From Niebla homalea (taxonomy: Eukaryota > Ascomycota > Lecanoromycetes > Lecanorales > Ramalinaceae), in contig JAHGAU010000004.1 of assembly GCA_019925105.1 (NCBI GenBank), positions 682,001-746,000 on the forward strand: a stretch of DNA of 64,000 nucleotides, in the 5' to 3' direction. How positions within the stretch are numbered: the first letter of the stretch is position 1; the number at the start of each line of letters is the position of its first letter. This document shows, piece after piece, positions 1-13,810 of the stretch. A program made the translations under genes and the position numbers. A model generated the notes under the pieces. That model saw only the letters and a program-made list of their open reading frames with translations, did not search any database and had not been told where the DNA came from.

Positions 1-1407
1 TATAGGGACCCTAGAGGTCTAAAACGATACGTAGACGTATAATTTAAGTAATAACGAAACCAATGCCTTAATTGCGATAAGTATAGGTAATATAATAATT
101 AAAATTGAAGGAGTATATAGGTAAGTAATTTATATTAATAAAAATAACGGGAAATCATATGGATAACGTAATAATAACGCGATAAATAACCGTTAAATTA
201 AATAAAAGAATAATAGTTAATAGGATATATATAAAAAGACGCGTAATATACGTAAGAAAATAATAAGTAAAAAGGGCGTTGAAAAAATCGGGGCGGCAAT
301 AACGGCAAAAAGGAAAAGCGAGGAATATACGCGGAGTAAATATAATATTAACGGTATCAAGGGTATATAAAAGGGAGGCGAGGATAATAAAGTTAATAAG
401 CTCGTAAATAATTAAAGATAAAAAATAAGAAAAATAATACGTTAAATACGTAATAAAGGTAAAATTAAAAAAAACGACAAAATCTTTAGACGGGCTACTT
501 ATAACGGAATAGGCGGCTATTACGTTAAAAATATGGCCGATAGTCTAAATAAAGCTATAAAAAATAAAAAACTTTTATAAAAAGGTAAAGGCAAAATAAA
601 AAGAGTTAAAACATTTAAAAGAAGCTTAAAAAGCAATAATAAAAATAGCGGTAAAAAGTAAGGGTAAAAATTAAAGGGTAAACGTATAAAATGAAGAAAC
701 GACGGTAAGAACCCTTTAAGTAAAAAAAACTTAAACGGCAAAAGCCGTAAAGAGAAAATACGTAATAACCGAGAAAGAAACGGTAGGGATTAAAGAGAAA
801 ATAACGGCGTTAAAAAAAAGAGGATAATGATAATCTGTTTAATAATTAAAAAAGAAAGGAATATTATTATAAAAACAAACCCTTTATAATTTATAAAGGC
901 GTTTAAAATAATTAATAAGTTATTAATAGAATAAATTATTATTATATATAAGCTATAAAATAAAGATATTTTCTTTAATATAACGTCCTTAAAGATAAAA
1001 GAAAACTTAAAAAAGTTAAAGATATAAATAAATAAAATCGAATTTAAAATAATTATTTACCGTTACGGTAAATAAAATATATTTAATACGCTTTATAAAA
1101 ATAAAAAGGAAGTTTACCTTAAAACGTATAAAAAAGGAGAACATAATCCTCCACCCCGGAATAAAAATCATTAATTATAAACTTTTTTTAATAACGAAGA
1201 AACCGGATACTTTAAAACGGGTAAAAAGGTACTTTACGGTTATATTAAACGTAATATTAATAAAGATTTATAATAATATCTTAAAGAAAAGGATTATTGA
1301 GGGAGGGTCCTTTAAATTAACCTGGCCGTAAGATAAAGTAACGGATATTTATTAATATTTTAAGTATTAAGATTATGGGTATATCATTACGAAATATATT
1401 AAGAATA
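1..1407 (+). pseudogene. Tad1-like LINE (outer copy), 5' part with ORF1, RIP-degraded
   Basis: The 5' end of a Tad1-clade non-LTR retrotransposon. The sequence near base 5 (GGGACCCTAGAGGTC) matches the 5' ends of the two other Tad1 copies, near 20520 and, inverted, near 15670. The body is the ORF1 (RNA-binding protein) region. At about 1325-1400 a CCHC zinc knuckle can be read with its cysteines turned to tyrosine and with stops, as expected from RIP. The reading is cut at 1407 by another Tad1 copy on the opposite strand and resumes at 15697. The duplicated target is TTAAGAATA at 1399-1407 and TTAAGGATA at 15697-15705. The true 5' end probably lies just left of the window. No intact reading frame remains. 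Confidence 0.8.
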
Positions 1408-1429
1408 TTGATTGATTGATTGGTTTATA

Positions 1430-4400
1430 CTACGGATCTAGCTAGGTTAATCCCGGTATTCCTTAATAATCGGCTATTAAGCCTTATTAATAACCGTAAA
1501 AACCTAATATCTATAACATTAAAATTAAAAACTAATATTTACTTAGTTTTTATTCTTATTTTAAAGGATAAAGAACGTCCCCGGCCGTTTAAAGAATAAT
1601 ATTTGATTTATACGTTTTTTTTAAAGAAAACTTATAATATTATAATTAAATCCTTTTAAAGATTATTTTTAAACTTATTAGTTTTTTATTTTTTACGGGT
1701 TTACTTTATATTAACTTCTTAAGTAATATTTCTAAATACTTTTACCGGTACGTATATTATTATTATCTTAAATATAATTACCTTTTTACCTTATTATTAT
1801 TATTATTTTTTCCAGGGACTTTTAATAAGTATTTATTATTATATTTCTTTAGTTATAAAAGATATTTTCCTGTTTATATAATTACTATAACCGGTACTTA
1901 TCCTTTTTTTTTCTTCTTAATTAATAACGGGGCTTCTTTATAAGGTTTTTAACGATTTTATTTATTTTATTAATAAGGTTAAATTAAAATAATAAGTTTA
2001 TATATATTATAAGTTTTACGGCCGCCCGCATATTTTATTTTATAAAGAATATTTTATGGTAATCGCTCGTTTTAACCTATTTAATTAATTTTATTCTAAA
2101 TTCCGTAAATAATAAATATAAAATAAGTACGTAAATCGCGTCTTACTTCCTTTATTTATACTTATAATTAACGTCCGTTTAATTATTAACGTACGTAATA
2201 AAAATGAAATAAGTTAGTCCGTTTTTATTCGTTTAAAGCTGGATTATTAACGCGTTATTACCTTTTTTATAATCTCATAACGGTGGAAATATTTATTAAT
2301 AATCTTTTTATTATTTAACGCCGGGTATTATTGCCCTTAAAGAACCGATTCTTTATATTTACGTTAACGTTTAATTTATCGTAATATAATTTATAGGGTA
2401 ATCGTTTTTATTTTTACTTTTATAACCTTCTTAACTTCCGCCTCCTTTATGCCGGGCGTAAGTTTATATCACTTTAAATTAGCCTTTTAAATATAAATTA
2501 AATTTACCTTTTTTTTAATTTATTTTAACTTTATTTTAATAAAAAAAGTAAATATTTTATTTTTACCCTTTTTTATCCGGGATTTCTTAAGGTTTAATCG
2601 GATCCGTCTGTTCCCTATAGTTATAATCGGGTATATACCCCTTTTAAGTCTTACTTAAGTAATTACTTAATCAAAAGATAACTGAATTAACTGTATAAAG
2701 ACCTTAAACTTTAATATTAAAATAGGGGTCGTTTTATATATATTATTAATTACTTTTAAATATCCGTTTTGGACCTTTTATAGTTATTAAATAGGTTCTT
2801 TCCTATATCCGGGGATGCCTTTAAAAGTATATTAAATAATTATTATATATATTATAATTAATTTTATTACCGCTTAATAAACGATCTTAGCCTTTTATAA
2901 AGTAATATTTAATATTAACGCTATAAAATACGTAAAGCCTTTTTCTTAAGAAATTATCTTCCTTTAAACCTTTTTTATATAATCTTTTTAATTAAATTTC
3001 CCGTTAACTAAAAGATTAAAGACCTTAATATTAACTTCCGGTTTTACCGTAATTCCATTTAAATTTACCGTAATTATTATATTATATAAAGTTAAGCTTT
3101 TAATTATATAAATAAATTTATATTTATATAGTATAGATTAGGCCTTATATATCCTTATTTATTATAAATAGACTTTATAAATTTATTTTAACTTTAAATA
3201 ATTTATATAAATAAAATTATTATAAATTAATAAATAAATATTATTAATAAAGCTTTTAATTTAGACTTTCTTCTTTAACTTAATTAATTCCTTAATTAAT
3301 AGGCCGTTAAAGAATAAAAATAAGATAAAGGAAATAAATAATTTTCAAAGGATCCTGATTATAGTAAGCTTTACTAAACTTATCTTTTATTTTAAGTTAA
3401 TTAACGTTATTTAATTATTTAAAAAGCTTTTAATTTATTTTATAAGGAAAAGTAATATCCTTTTTTTCCGTAAATTATATAATAATCTTTAATAATTTAT
3501 TTTATTAAAAGCTCCCATAATATTTAAAGAAAAAAGGCTTATAACGTACCTTTTCCTATAACCTTATACTATATATATGTTATTAATTAAATTTTTAAGG
3601 GCTATTTTTATTAACCTTCTTTTCCTTATATTTATTTATTAATCCGGGAGGAGTTTATAATATTTTGGGTAATTATTAAGGATCTTTATAATTATTATTT
3701 TTAATATTTTGTTTAACGTATAAAAGAGTACGATTGGCCTATAAGTTTTTATTTTCAAGTACTTTAACTTAATTAATTTCTTATTTAACTTACTTAATTT
3801 CTTAAGGATAATTATTTTAACCTTTTTAAACTTATGGGGATAATAATTAACCTTAAGGTAAGCTTAAAATAAATAAATAAAAATTTTCCTGAATAATAAT
3901 ATTATTATTAATAAAAACCTATTTAGGATTCCGTTCGGTTTAAAAACTTTATTCTTCTTTAATTTATTAATCGTTTTAATTATTATTTTTAAGGTTATCT
4001 GTGAGAGCCCTAGTAAAAGTATGGATAAAGTGTATGAATGATGATCTACCTGAGTGTGGTGGTAATGAGCTATGTACAGTGCGAGTACGGGTGCCAAGCA
4101 ATGCGGAACCCGTTCCGCGGTAAGCCAAGGATCAGCTCTGCTGATTCCCTAACATTATCTTTTTATTATTATTTACCGGGTTAAAGTATATAACTTTTTT
4201 AATATCTATTAAATTTACGTTTAATAAAAAGGGGAAGAAAGCCCCCTTAAAAGCCTCGATTTTACCATTAAAGATATTAATTATTATATTATTGGGCCTT
4301 TTAAAAGGCAGGAATTTAACAATAAATTTGAACTTTTTACTTTATTCCCTATTATATTTTATTAACTTCTATACCTTATAAGGGGAGACGGTTAAGTTAT

Positions 4401-6168
4401 AAATTACCGACTGGAAATATATTTATTTAATTTTTTTAATAGTTTTTTCTTTTTCTTTTTAAGCTTCTTTTAATTACATTGATATCTTTTAGTTTTTATA
4501 TTTAATAGTTTATTTAGTTAACGTTTTTACTTTTATAGTTATTATTATGTATTTTTTTTATTTTAATAAATCTTAGCTTTTTAGAACGGTTTTATTATCG
4601 GAATTATTATATTAATTACTTTATTTAACGTACTTATTATTTACCTTATAAAAAGGTCAATTTAATCCTTATTATTTAATTAAGGAAGCTTTATTAGCCG
4701 CGTTACCGCTTCCTTTACCTTTATATATACCTTAACTTCCTTAACCGTTTTTTACGCCCTTTTTATTAATATTAATAACTTTATATTGACCGATTAATTT
4801 AAGATTATTTATATCGGTATATAGTCCGATTTATACTTTAAGTCCTTTTAAGGCTTATACGTTATTATTACGTTAATAATCCCCTCTGTATTAAACGTTA
4901 AATCGGTCGTTATCCTAAATCCTTAATTCTTTTACGTTATAATACCTTAAGGTATTAATAATGAAAAATGAAACGTCGCGGTAATTATTAATAGTTCCTC
5001 TGATTCAATATAGTTAATTATATGGCCCGTTTTATTTTATTTATTATAGTAAAAATTAAAGTTTTTTAATATAATATATTCCCCGGGTATAAATATAACC
5101 TTTTTAAATAGCGGTATCGGAAATAACTTTATTCTATAAATTAATAACGGGTTATATATATTATAAATATTTAAATCGCTTTCTGCCTTCTTTTCTTATA
5201 TAATCCGGAGTATATATAGATTTCCGTTATAATAAGTTACGTTTTAATTATTTACGTTTAGTTTCTTATTTATAAAGAAATAAATTTAAGTCGTTTTATC
5301 TTCCTTAAACGTTAACTAAGATCCTTTATTTAAGTTAATTAAAGAATATATATATAGGCTATATAATAACTTTTATAATATTTTAATATTAATGTTTTTT
5401 ACTTCTTTAAATCTGGATATTAATAATATTACTTTAATTATTTTACTCTATATATTATATTATATTATTCTTAAAAGTATCGGTATATTATATATTAATT
5501 TCCGTTGAGGTTTCTTTATTAATTTTTATTTAAATTACCGGTTTTTCCTTAAAGTTAAGCGTTATTTGTTCTAATTTTTTTACGGTTACCGTTATCGCTT
5601 TAAAGTGGCCGGATTTAAAAACTAACGTTATAATAAATTTTTTTTTCTTTACGTTATCCGCTATGGCTTTTTACCGGTTTTGATTAAATTAACTCTATTC
5701 CCGTCTTAAAACCGTCCTTAATTAATTTGCCGGCTTAACTTTATATAAATTATACCGCTAAATTTTAATGGTGATCTTAGTTTTTTTACGCTTAATTTCC
5801 TTAATTTTTACCGGGTAATTTAAGTTTTATACCGGATACCCGTTTTTCTTATACGTTATATACTTATATACGTCTTTAATAAAAATTTTATTTATTAAGC
5901 CCGTATACTTATACGTATTATACTTTTTAATATATATTATATACCTTATACCGTTAAGGTATTTCATATTAATATATTTATAATCTTAATACTTAAAGTT
6001 TTAATAAATATCTGCCGCTTTATCCTACGGCCGGTTTAATTTAAAAAAATTTCCTTTTATAATCCCTTTATTTAAGATATTATCGTATATCCTTATTAAC
6101 CTTATGCTTAATATAACCGTAGAATACCTTTTTACCCGTTTTAAGGTATCTAGCCTTTTTATTACTAA
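1430..6168 (-). pseudogene. Tad1-like ORF2 (endonuclease/reverse transcriptase) remnant of copy A
   Basis: ORF2 of the LINE encoded an apurinic-type endonuclease followed by reverse transcriptase. Read on the minus strand, this stretch aligns piece by piece with ORF2 at 22200-25740. For example, the open stretch 3864-3999 reads KIIIKTINKLKKNKVFKPNG, against KIIIKAINKPKKNKVLKFNG in the other copy. It is full of stops created by RIP and is broken by the solo LTR at 4000-4154. It cannot be functional. Confidence 0.7.
4000..4154. mobile_element. Solo LTR, 155 bp, with TTATC target duplication
   Basis: Begins TGTGAGAGCC and ends TCCCTAACA (TG...CA). It is flanked by identical TTATC at 3995-3999 and 4155-4159. 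It is GC-rich and visibly unmutated although the LINE around it is RIP-degraded. It shares the core GTACGGGTGCCAAGCA with the LTRs at 16079 and 36048, so it belongs to the same short-LTR superfamily. It arose by recombination between the two LTRs of a former full element. Confidence 0.9.
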
Positions 6169-6514
6169 TGTTAGCAGCTAGCGCCATCTCTGCGCCGGCG
6201 CCACAGTAGTGCGCCATATTGCTGCGCCAAGGTAGGCCGTTAGGCCTTAATAAAGGGCCTTGATAAAGGGCCTTGGCAACGGTTTTAATATACGTTATTT
6301 ATAAGCCGTAACTTAACAGGCGTAAAGCAAAGTAATTATTATTTTTACCTTAAGTAAAGGTTATACCTTAATTCTTTTTAAGTTTTTTAAGAATTAATCT
6401 TATTATTAATTTACTTATTAAAGTAATATTTAAGTATTTAAACCGTAACGTTACATTTTTTATATTTACTTTTATTAGTCCCGCCGGCGTACCGTTAACG
6501 GAGTTAATTTAATA
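6169..6514 (+). repeat. 5' LTR of the gypsy element
   Basis: 346 bp, starting TGTTAGCAGC and ending AATA (from AACA). Its first 75 bases are GC-rich and unmutated, while its 3' half is converted by RIP. The 3' LTR shows the opposite pattern. Confidence 0.93.
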
Positions 6515-6599
6515 TTTTAATTCTTCTTCTTTATTAAGGAGAAAACCCAACGTTACCGTCGTAATGGATACTTAATTAACTTAATAAACCTTAAAATAA

Positions 6600-8300
6600 A
6601 AAAGCGATATTTACTTTTTAATTAAGAACCTTTTTATTATAATTAAGTAGATTAAAGCGGCAAAACGTTATTATAAAATTATAACTTAATAAGCTTAACT
6701 TTTAAAACTATGGTTTAAAGTTAATTAACTTAAGGTTAAAAATTATATTTATTAAGAATATATATTTAGCCGCGTTAATACGTAATATAAAGATCTACGT
6801 TTTAAAACTTTCTTTTACGTTTATTTTATTATTAAGCTTTATATTAACGGTATATTGCTAGCGGCTTTTATTCTGCTTTATAAAAATAAGTTTTTTCGTC
6901 CGGAAAGGTTTAAGCTATATTAAAAGAAATCTAAAAGTAAATATTAAATATAATTTATTAACTTAAAAAAATAATTTATACTTTATCTTAAGTATTTCTT
7001 TACTAAAAAAAGAAGTTAATTTTTTATTTAAAGTTTATTTTTTATAAAATCTTTAACTTATTAAATAAAAAAATCAATAAAATAAGTTATTAAGAACTTA
7101 AAAATAAGCTTTTAAACTTAATAATTAATCCGGAAAACCGTTAATTCTCTTATTATAAGCGGTTTAAGGATATTAAGTAACGGTTTAATTAAAAGGTAAT
7201 ATAATTCCGTAATACTTTAAAGATTATAAAAAAGGACTTATTATTATTATTAAATAAGTTTTATACTTATATATTCTTTATAAAGCTTTTATTAAAGCTT
7301 AAAATTAAAATCTTCGTAATTAATAAGGTATTAAGAACCTAAAACGATATCATAATAATAGTGATTATATAAGAAAATAATTTATAGTGTATTATTAATA
7401 ATAATTAAAAAGTTAATAAAGGTAAATCCCTTAAAAATAGGGTATTTAAATCTGGTTCCGATAGCTTAAAGCCGGTATATACCTTTATTAAAACTGATTT
7501 TCGCGGTTAAAAGCGTAAAACTATACCTAAAAACTTTAACGTTACCCTTAAAGTAAATAAGAATATTGAATATTATATATATTATGGAAAAAACCATTAT
7601 ATATCCAATTACTTTATCGTTTTATAAAATAAGGTCTTAATAATAAGTATAAAATCTTATAAAAAGGATAATATATTAAAAAACGATAAAATTCTGGCGG
7701 CATTTTAAAGTTAAAGCCAGTAAAAAGATAATTAAAGGTATATTTAACTTTTATTATTAAGGGTTAAACGAGTTTTCAGGATAATCCTTAATTATTAAGT
7801 ATATTAATTAATATTGGAATTTAAGTAAATTTAATTTTATAAATATATATAGTTTAATAAGACTTATAATTTAACTTCCTCCGTTTTACCGTAAGCGGCT
7901 TTTTTTAATAATAAGTAAATCTTTTATTATAACGTTTATTAATTATAATATTATTTAGTTAATAATTTAAAATAAAAGAAATAATATAAAATACTTTTTA
8001 TATTATTAATGAAGAAGGACTAAACGTAATTCTTAATTTATTAGTTTTATACGTTTTATAAATATCGATTAATTTAATAACGGATAAATAATACTTTAAG
8101 GTTAATTCTTATAAGTTATAAATTAATAATATTAATAATTTTAATTAAAGTTTAACGGAGACTAATAAGGTCTTTATAATCGTTTACATAAATATAACGA
8201 TAAAGCGCTTAAAAATACCGTAAATCCTTTAAAGTAATTTAACGTATATAAATATTATAAAAGACTTTATTAACCGGAACGTCCTAAGGGAATTAAATAA
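6600..8300 (+). pseudogene. gypsy Gag/protease region, RIP-degraded
   Basis: No continuous frame. A retroviral-type zinc knuckle (CX2CX4HX4C) is recognisable at about 7565-7615 as EYYIYYGKNHYISNYF, with cysteines changed to tyrosine by TGT/TGC to TAT/TAC. This places the nucleocapsid end of Gag here and the protease after it. The exact start cannot be set because the N-terminal region is too degraded. Confidence 0.6.
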
Positions 8301-8399
8301 ATATATAAATATCTTTTTTAATAATATAATTAATATTTTACTTAAATTAAAATAAAAGGATTACGTTATTAATTTAAATAATAAGGAATTATTATATAG

Positions 8400-9900
8400 T
8401 CTTTTATATATCTTATTTCGGGTAAAGTTAACGAAGCTTTAATGGTATTTTAAGGATATTATAGCCTAAGATTAAATTTATTACTTAATATTATTTATAA
8501 ACGTTTTAATCCTTTTTATATTTAAGAAAGACGGTGGCTTTTATCTTTATATTAATTACCGTAGGTTAAATATAGTTATAGGTAAAAATTAATATTTATT
8601 ACCTTTAATTATTAAGACCCTTAACCGGTTAAATAGCTTTGAACGGTTTATTAAGTTAAACCTTAAGGATATCTATTATTAATTACGGATTAAGTCCGGC
8701 GATAAATAGAAAACGGCGTTCTATATACGTTACGATTATTTTAAATATTTTATTATACCGTTTAAGTTAATTAACGTTTTAATAACTTTTTAAGCTTATA
8801 TTAACCGTATTTTTATTAAATTTATTAATATAACTTATATAGTTTACTTAAACGATATTTTAATAGTTAATAAGAATCCGGCGGACTATTAACGTTATAT
8901 TTAATAAATCCTTAAATAACTTTATTAATTTTAATTTTACGTTAATTTTAAGAAGTATTAATTTAATATTATTTAAGTAAAGTTTTTAAAGTTTATCGTT
9001 TTCATTAAAAGGATTTAGATAAATTAAAAGCGTATTTAAATAATTAAAGATTAATTTACTTTAAAAACTTATTAAGAAATATAAATCTTTTTAGGTTTTA
9101 TAAATTTTTATTATCGTTTTATTTATAAATATTTAAGGATAATTAAGTTTTTAATTAATTTACTTAAGGGCAATAAAAAAGGGAAGAAGGCTAATTTATT
9201 AAAGTGAATAATACAGTAAATACGGCGTTCCACCAGTTCCGCGGGATATTTATTAACGCGTTATTATTCTGCCATTTTAACTTAAAACGGGGGGTATAAA
9301 TAGAAACCGATATATTTAATTTTATTATTATAAATATCTTATTTTAATAATTCCAAAAAGGTTATTAATACCTAATTACGTATTAATTTAAAAAAATAAC
9401 CTTTATTAAATAAAATTATAAGACGTATAATTAAAAGCTTCTCGTTATTATTACGGCGTTTAAGTAATAATGGTATTATTTAAAAGTGAGTTTTAAAGTT
9501 ATTTAAGTATAAACGGATTATAATAATTTCCGGGGGTTTATAAAATAACCGGCGTTAAACCCGTATTAGGTTAAATAAGCCTTAAAACCTATTAATTATA
9601 ACTTTAAAGTATTTTATTATTAAAAAAAATAAACTTTATTAATTTTTAATTGAGACGTTTAAATTATAAAGGAGTTTTACTTTTTAATATTATTTTATTA
9701 CTTACCTTATAAAATAAGCTTATATTTTAATCCGATAAATCGGCAGAACGCCGGCGGATAACGGCCATTAATTATTAATTATTACTCGCTTTAAGAAATA
9801 TTCAGGTTATTATCCCGTAAAAAGAAATTTAATAATTATTTAAAAAGCCTTATAAGGAATTTAGGTTAATTAAGTTATTTATTAAGGATCTATAAGTTAA
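8400..9900 (+). pseudogene. gypsy reverse transcriptase and RNase H, RIP-degraded
   Basis: Classic Ty3/gypsy motifs are readable on the + strand. FKKDGGFYLYINYRRLN at 8521-8571 matches the FKKDGG...DYRxLN block. KLNLKDIYY matches KLDLRDAYH. VYLNDILIV at about 8841 is the catalytic Y-[LV]-D-D box with one Asp turned to Asn (GAT to AAT). The RT connection FYRRFI is at about 9113. The RNase H block IETDIFNF is at about 9300. Stops occur at former Trp and Gln codons. Confidence 0.9.
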
Positions 9901-9989
9901 TAATACGTTTATATATAAGATTAAGGACGATAATATAACGTTAACGTATTCTCGTTAAAGTCGTAATAATACTTAAAAACTTAATCTAA

Positions 9990-11330
9990 ATAACCTTATT
10001 ACTTATAAGGGCCGTATATACGTCCCTTATAATAAAGCGGTTAAAAAAAGCTAATTAATAAGTATTATAATAACCTATTAACAGGCTACTTTAAAGCCGA
10101 GAAAACGTATAAGCTTTTAACTTATAAATATTATTAGAACGGTTTAAAAGCTTAAGTTAATGACTATATTAAAACGTATAATACTTATTAAAGAATTAAG
10201 GTATCGTATTACTACCTTTATGGTAAACTTACTTTATTCCCTTAACCGGCCGTACCTTAAAAAGAACTTAATATAGACTTTATTATTAACTTATTTATAA
10301 GTAAAATTAAAAGTAATATCTATAATTCAATTTTAATAATTATAAATAAATATATAAAAATATATAAATACCTCTCCGTTATAAAATAAATCGATATTAT
10401 TACGTTAACGGACCTTTTCTTTAAAGAAATCGTATTACGGTATAATACGCCGGTTAAAATCGTAATTAATTAAGAATCTTTATTTATTAATAAATTCTAA
10501 GGATCGGTATATTATTACGTAAAGATAAAGCGTAAATTAAATACCGCTTTTTATTTATAAACGGATAATTAAAGAAAGCATTAAAATTAAGGTCTTAAAT
10601 AATATTTAAGGATTTTTATTAATTTTAAATAAACGAATTAAATAAAACTATTCCCTTTAACCGAATTTATTTATATAAATTCGGAATACTTAATTTTAAG
10701 TAATAATCCTTTTATAGCGATATATAATTATAATCTAAATATTTATTTTAATTTAAGGATAAACTTATAAAAAAAGAAATATTTATAATAAAAAATAAAG
10801 TTAAAATATTATATAAAATATAATTAATATTAATAAACCAATAACGTTATATTATTAAATTAACTTAAAAAATATATAATAAGAAATATAAGTTAAAATT
10901 ATATAATATTAATAATTTAATAATATTAAATATTAAAAACCTTAAGTTAAAGTAACCGAGTAAGAAGTTTACGCCCCGATTTATAAAACCCTTTAAAATT
11001 AATAATAAAATTAAAATATAAGTATACCGTTTATTTTTTTTATTACTTATTAAATTTACTTTATTATTTATATTTCTTTTTTAAAGTTTTATTATATTTA
11101 CGCCGGCGATTAAACCGTAAAAGCTATAATATAAGTACCTAAATTAATTAATAATAAAGAGGAATAAGTAATTAAAGAAATTATTAATAAGGTTAAAAGT
11201 AAAAAGGGCGTTTGATATTAGGTTGAATAAGTTAATTAAGGCCCTAAATATAATTAATAAATGCCGGAGGCGGACTTAAAATACTCTTAAGAACTACGGA
11301 AATAATACGACGAGATAATACGGAGTAAAA
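9990..11330 (+). pseudogene. gypsy integrase with C-terminal chromodomain, RIP-degraded
   Basis: The H2C2 zinc-binding region reads GYFKAEKTYKLLTYKYY at 10092-10142. The catalytic core follows, with IDFI at about 10275 and, near 10560, a TD(G/N)QTERQN-like block whose catalytic Glu is now Lys. An SKKFTPRFIKPFKI block, the usual core to C-terminal junction, lies near 10955. At about 11157-11320 a chromodomain can be read (VKSKKGV, then PEADLKYS), which marks a chromovirus. In this family the chromodomain targets integration to heterochromatin, which fits the location. Confidence 0.88.
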
Positions 11331-13464
11331 GGAAATATAAATAAAATTATAACGTTATAACGGCGGAAGTTATATATATAATTAATATTATAACTATTTA
11401 GCCCTTATACGTTATCCTTCCGTAAGATTTTTAAAATTTAAGCTTTAATTAATAACTTTATTTATTATAAATATTATGCGCGTAGATAAATTAGCGTTAT
11501 AAAAGTAATTATTTTTATTATAATATTATAATTAATAAGAGTAACTTTAATAATAGTTATAATAATATTAAAAACGAAGAAACGTAAACGCTGGATTATA
11601 AGCGTTTAATATACTATTAAATTAAAAATATTAAGTAAATAAAGTTATCGAGGTAATAAGAAATTAATAAATATATTTATTAAGGTTACGCTAACGTTCC
11701 GGTAACTTTAATAATATTATCCGTTATATTGCTTTTAATAACATATAAATTATAAGCGCTTAACGCTTAACATTATTAATTTTAACGTTTAACGCTAAAT
11801 TCCAGTAATATTAATATATAAAAATAAAAGAATAGTTTATAACTCCGCGTTAATACGGATTACCTTTTTTTTTATTTTTTTCTATATATAAATTAATGAT
11901 ACTTAAATTAAATATAAAAGTATTATATTACTTTCCTTTTCTTTTAACTTTTAATTAAAAATATTTCCTTAATATTATTCGCCAGAAAAGCTTTTTAACT
12001 TAATTTTAAGGTATTATTCTTAAAAGCTAAGGTTAACTTCCTTAACGGCGCCGTTAAAGAAAGTATAACCTTTTCTTCTTTTTTTTTAAATAGGTTAAAG
12101 TTTATATTTCTTTCCTTCTTTTTACTTTTTAAATTACCGGATATTATAAGCTTAAAATCCTATTTCCTTAACCCGGATATAGGGTTAGGAAATAAAGAAT
12201 AATTCCCCGACGGAATCGACTTATATAAAGGGCCCGGACCCTTTATATTAAGCCGATTTAATTATTAAATATTAATACCGTTATTTTATTATTATATTAT
12301 AATTTATTTATTTACTCTTTAAGCCAAATAACCTTCCTTTTTACCGTTTTAACGTAAACGATAAATACCTTTTTCTTAATTTAAAGAACCGATATTTCCC
12401 CTTTAATTTATAAAGTAATTTAACGGAGCGTATACTCCGTTTAACCAGCGGTAATTAACGTTTAATTAATATTTAATCGGAAAGCTTTAAAACCCCGAAG
12501 GATTTTATTATATTTCCGTATATATCGGGCTTATACCTTAATAAACTATATATTAATTAACCGATACTTACGTATTTATTAAGTTACCCGGGATTATAAT
12601 TAATCCGGGAACTATATAGATATTAAAGTATTAACGGTTTAATAACGTTAAGGATACTTACGGGAAAGTAACGGGAAAAGTATCGTTTATTATAATACTT
12701 ATAATAAGGTAAAAGGCCCCGTTAATATAAAAGTTTATTTTATAAGAAGTAAATTAAATAAAGCGTTACTATATATATTATTAATATTATATTTATATTT
12801 ACGTTAATAAAGCGTTATTCTATATATATTATATTATTTAAAAATTAAAGTAAACTTATATATTTTATTAATAAATAAAAATAAACGGATTATCCGCATA
12901 AATAAAACGCTTATATAACGTTAACGTTACTTATTATAATAATAATATAGATAACGAAGATATATAATTATATACGTATTAACTTATAAATATTTATATA
13001 AACCTTTAATATATTATACTTATAAGAACTATTCAAATTATTAAAGAGAAAAAAAGAAAAAGGTTAAAATAAAATAAAGGCTTTATTATAATTATATACC
13101 GTTTTTACGATAACGCTTACCTTTATTATAACGTAATAAATTAATAATAAAGCCTTAAGTAATTATTAATTAATATTATAAAGATTCTTTTCTTAATTTT
13201 TTTTTATTAAGTTTTATAAAGGGGTTTTTAATAAGTTTTATGAATTATATTAATTATTTATTAACGTAAGGTACCCTTATTATATTATTATTAAATAGAT
13301 ATTATTATACTTATATATATACCTAAAGACTCTTTTCTTTTTACCTTTTTCTTATTAAGTTTAATAATAAATTTTAATAAGCCTTATACTTAGTCGGCTT
13401 TACGCTAGCTTCTTAAATACATTTTTTTATACCTTAAAGATTAACGTAAAGAAAGGGAAATAAT
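11331..13464. other. 2.1-kb unexplained internal region of the gypsy element
   Basis: Lies between the chromodomain and the 3' LTR, where chromoviruses usually have little sequence. It is strongly RIP-mutated. I see no recognisable motif, terminal repeat or target duplication that would mark a nested insertion. It could be an extra or antisense reading frame, or an old nested element. Confidence 0.5.
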
Positions 13465-13810
13465 TATTAATAGTTAACGTTATCTTTACGCCGGCGTTAT
13501 AATAATACGTTATATTATTACGTTAAAGTAAGCCGTTAAACCTTAATAAAGGGCCTTGGTAAAGGGCCTTAATAACGGCCTTAATATACGTTATTCATAA
13601 GCCGTAGCTTAATAGGCATAAAGCGGAATAATTATTACCTTTACCTTAAGTAAAGGCTATATCTTAATTCTTTCTAAGTTCCTTAAGAATTAATTTTATT
13701 ATTGATTTATTTATTAATATGGTACTTAAGTATCCAGACCGTAACGTTACGTCTTCTGTACCTACCTTTATTAGTCCCGCCGGCGTGCCGCCAGCGGAGT
13801 CAGTCTAACA
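13465..13810 (+). repeat. 3' LTR of the gypsy element
   Basis: 346 bp, aligned base for base with 6169-6514. The first part is RIP-converted. The last about 85 bases (ending CCAGCGGAGTCAGTCTAACA) are unmutated. It is followed by the ACTGG target duplication. Confidence 0.93.

Larger units (their letters stand above)
6169..13810 (+). mobile_element. Ty3/gypsy chromovirus LTR retrotransposon, complete but RIP-inactivated (7,642 bp)
   Basis: Two 346-bp direct LTRs (6169-6514 and 13465-13810) differ almost only by C/T and G/A transitions. The target duplication is ACTGG after the right LTR and ACTAA before the left, identical allowing two RIP changes. A polypurine tract (AAAGAAAGGGAAA) lies at about 13448-13460. 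Between the LTRs the order is Gag zinc knuckle, reverse transcriptase, RNase H, integrase and chromodomain, that is gypsy order. It is inserted in ORF1 of the minus-strand Tad1 copy. Confidence 0.93.

Noticed and set aside
3864..4097. 77-codon minus-strand frame
   Set aside because: A chance fusion of a solo LTR with a LINE ORF2 remnant.
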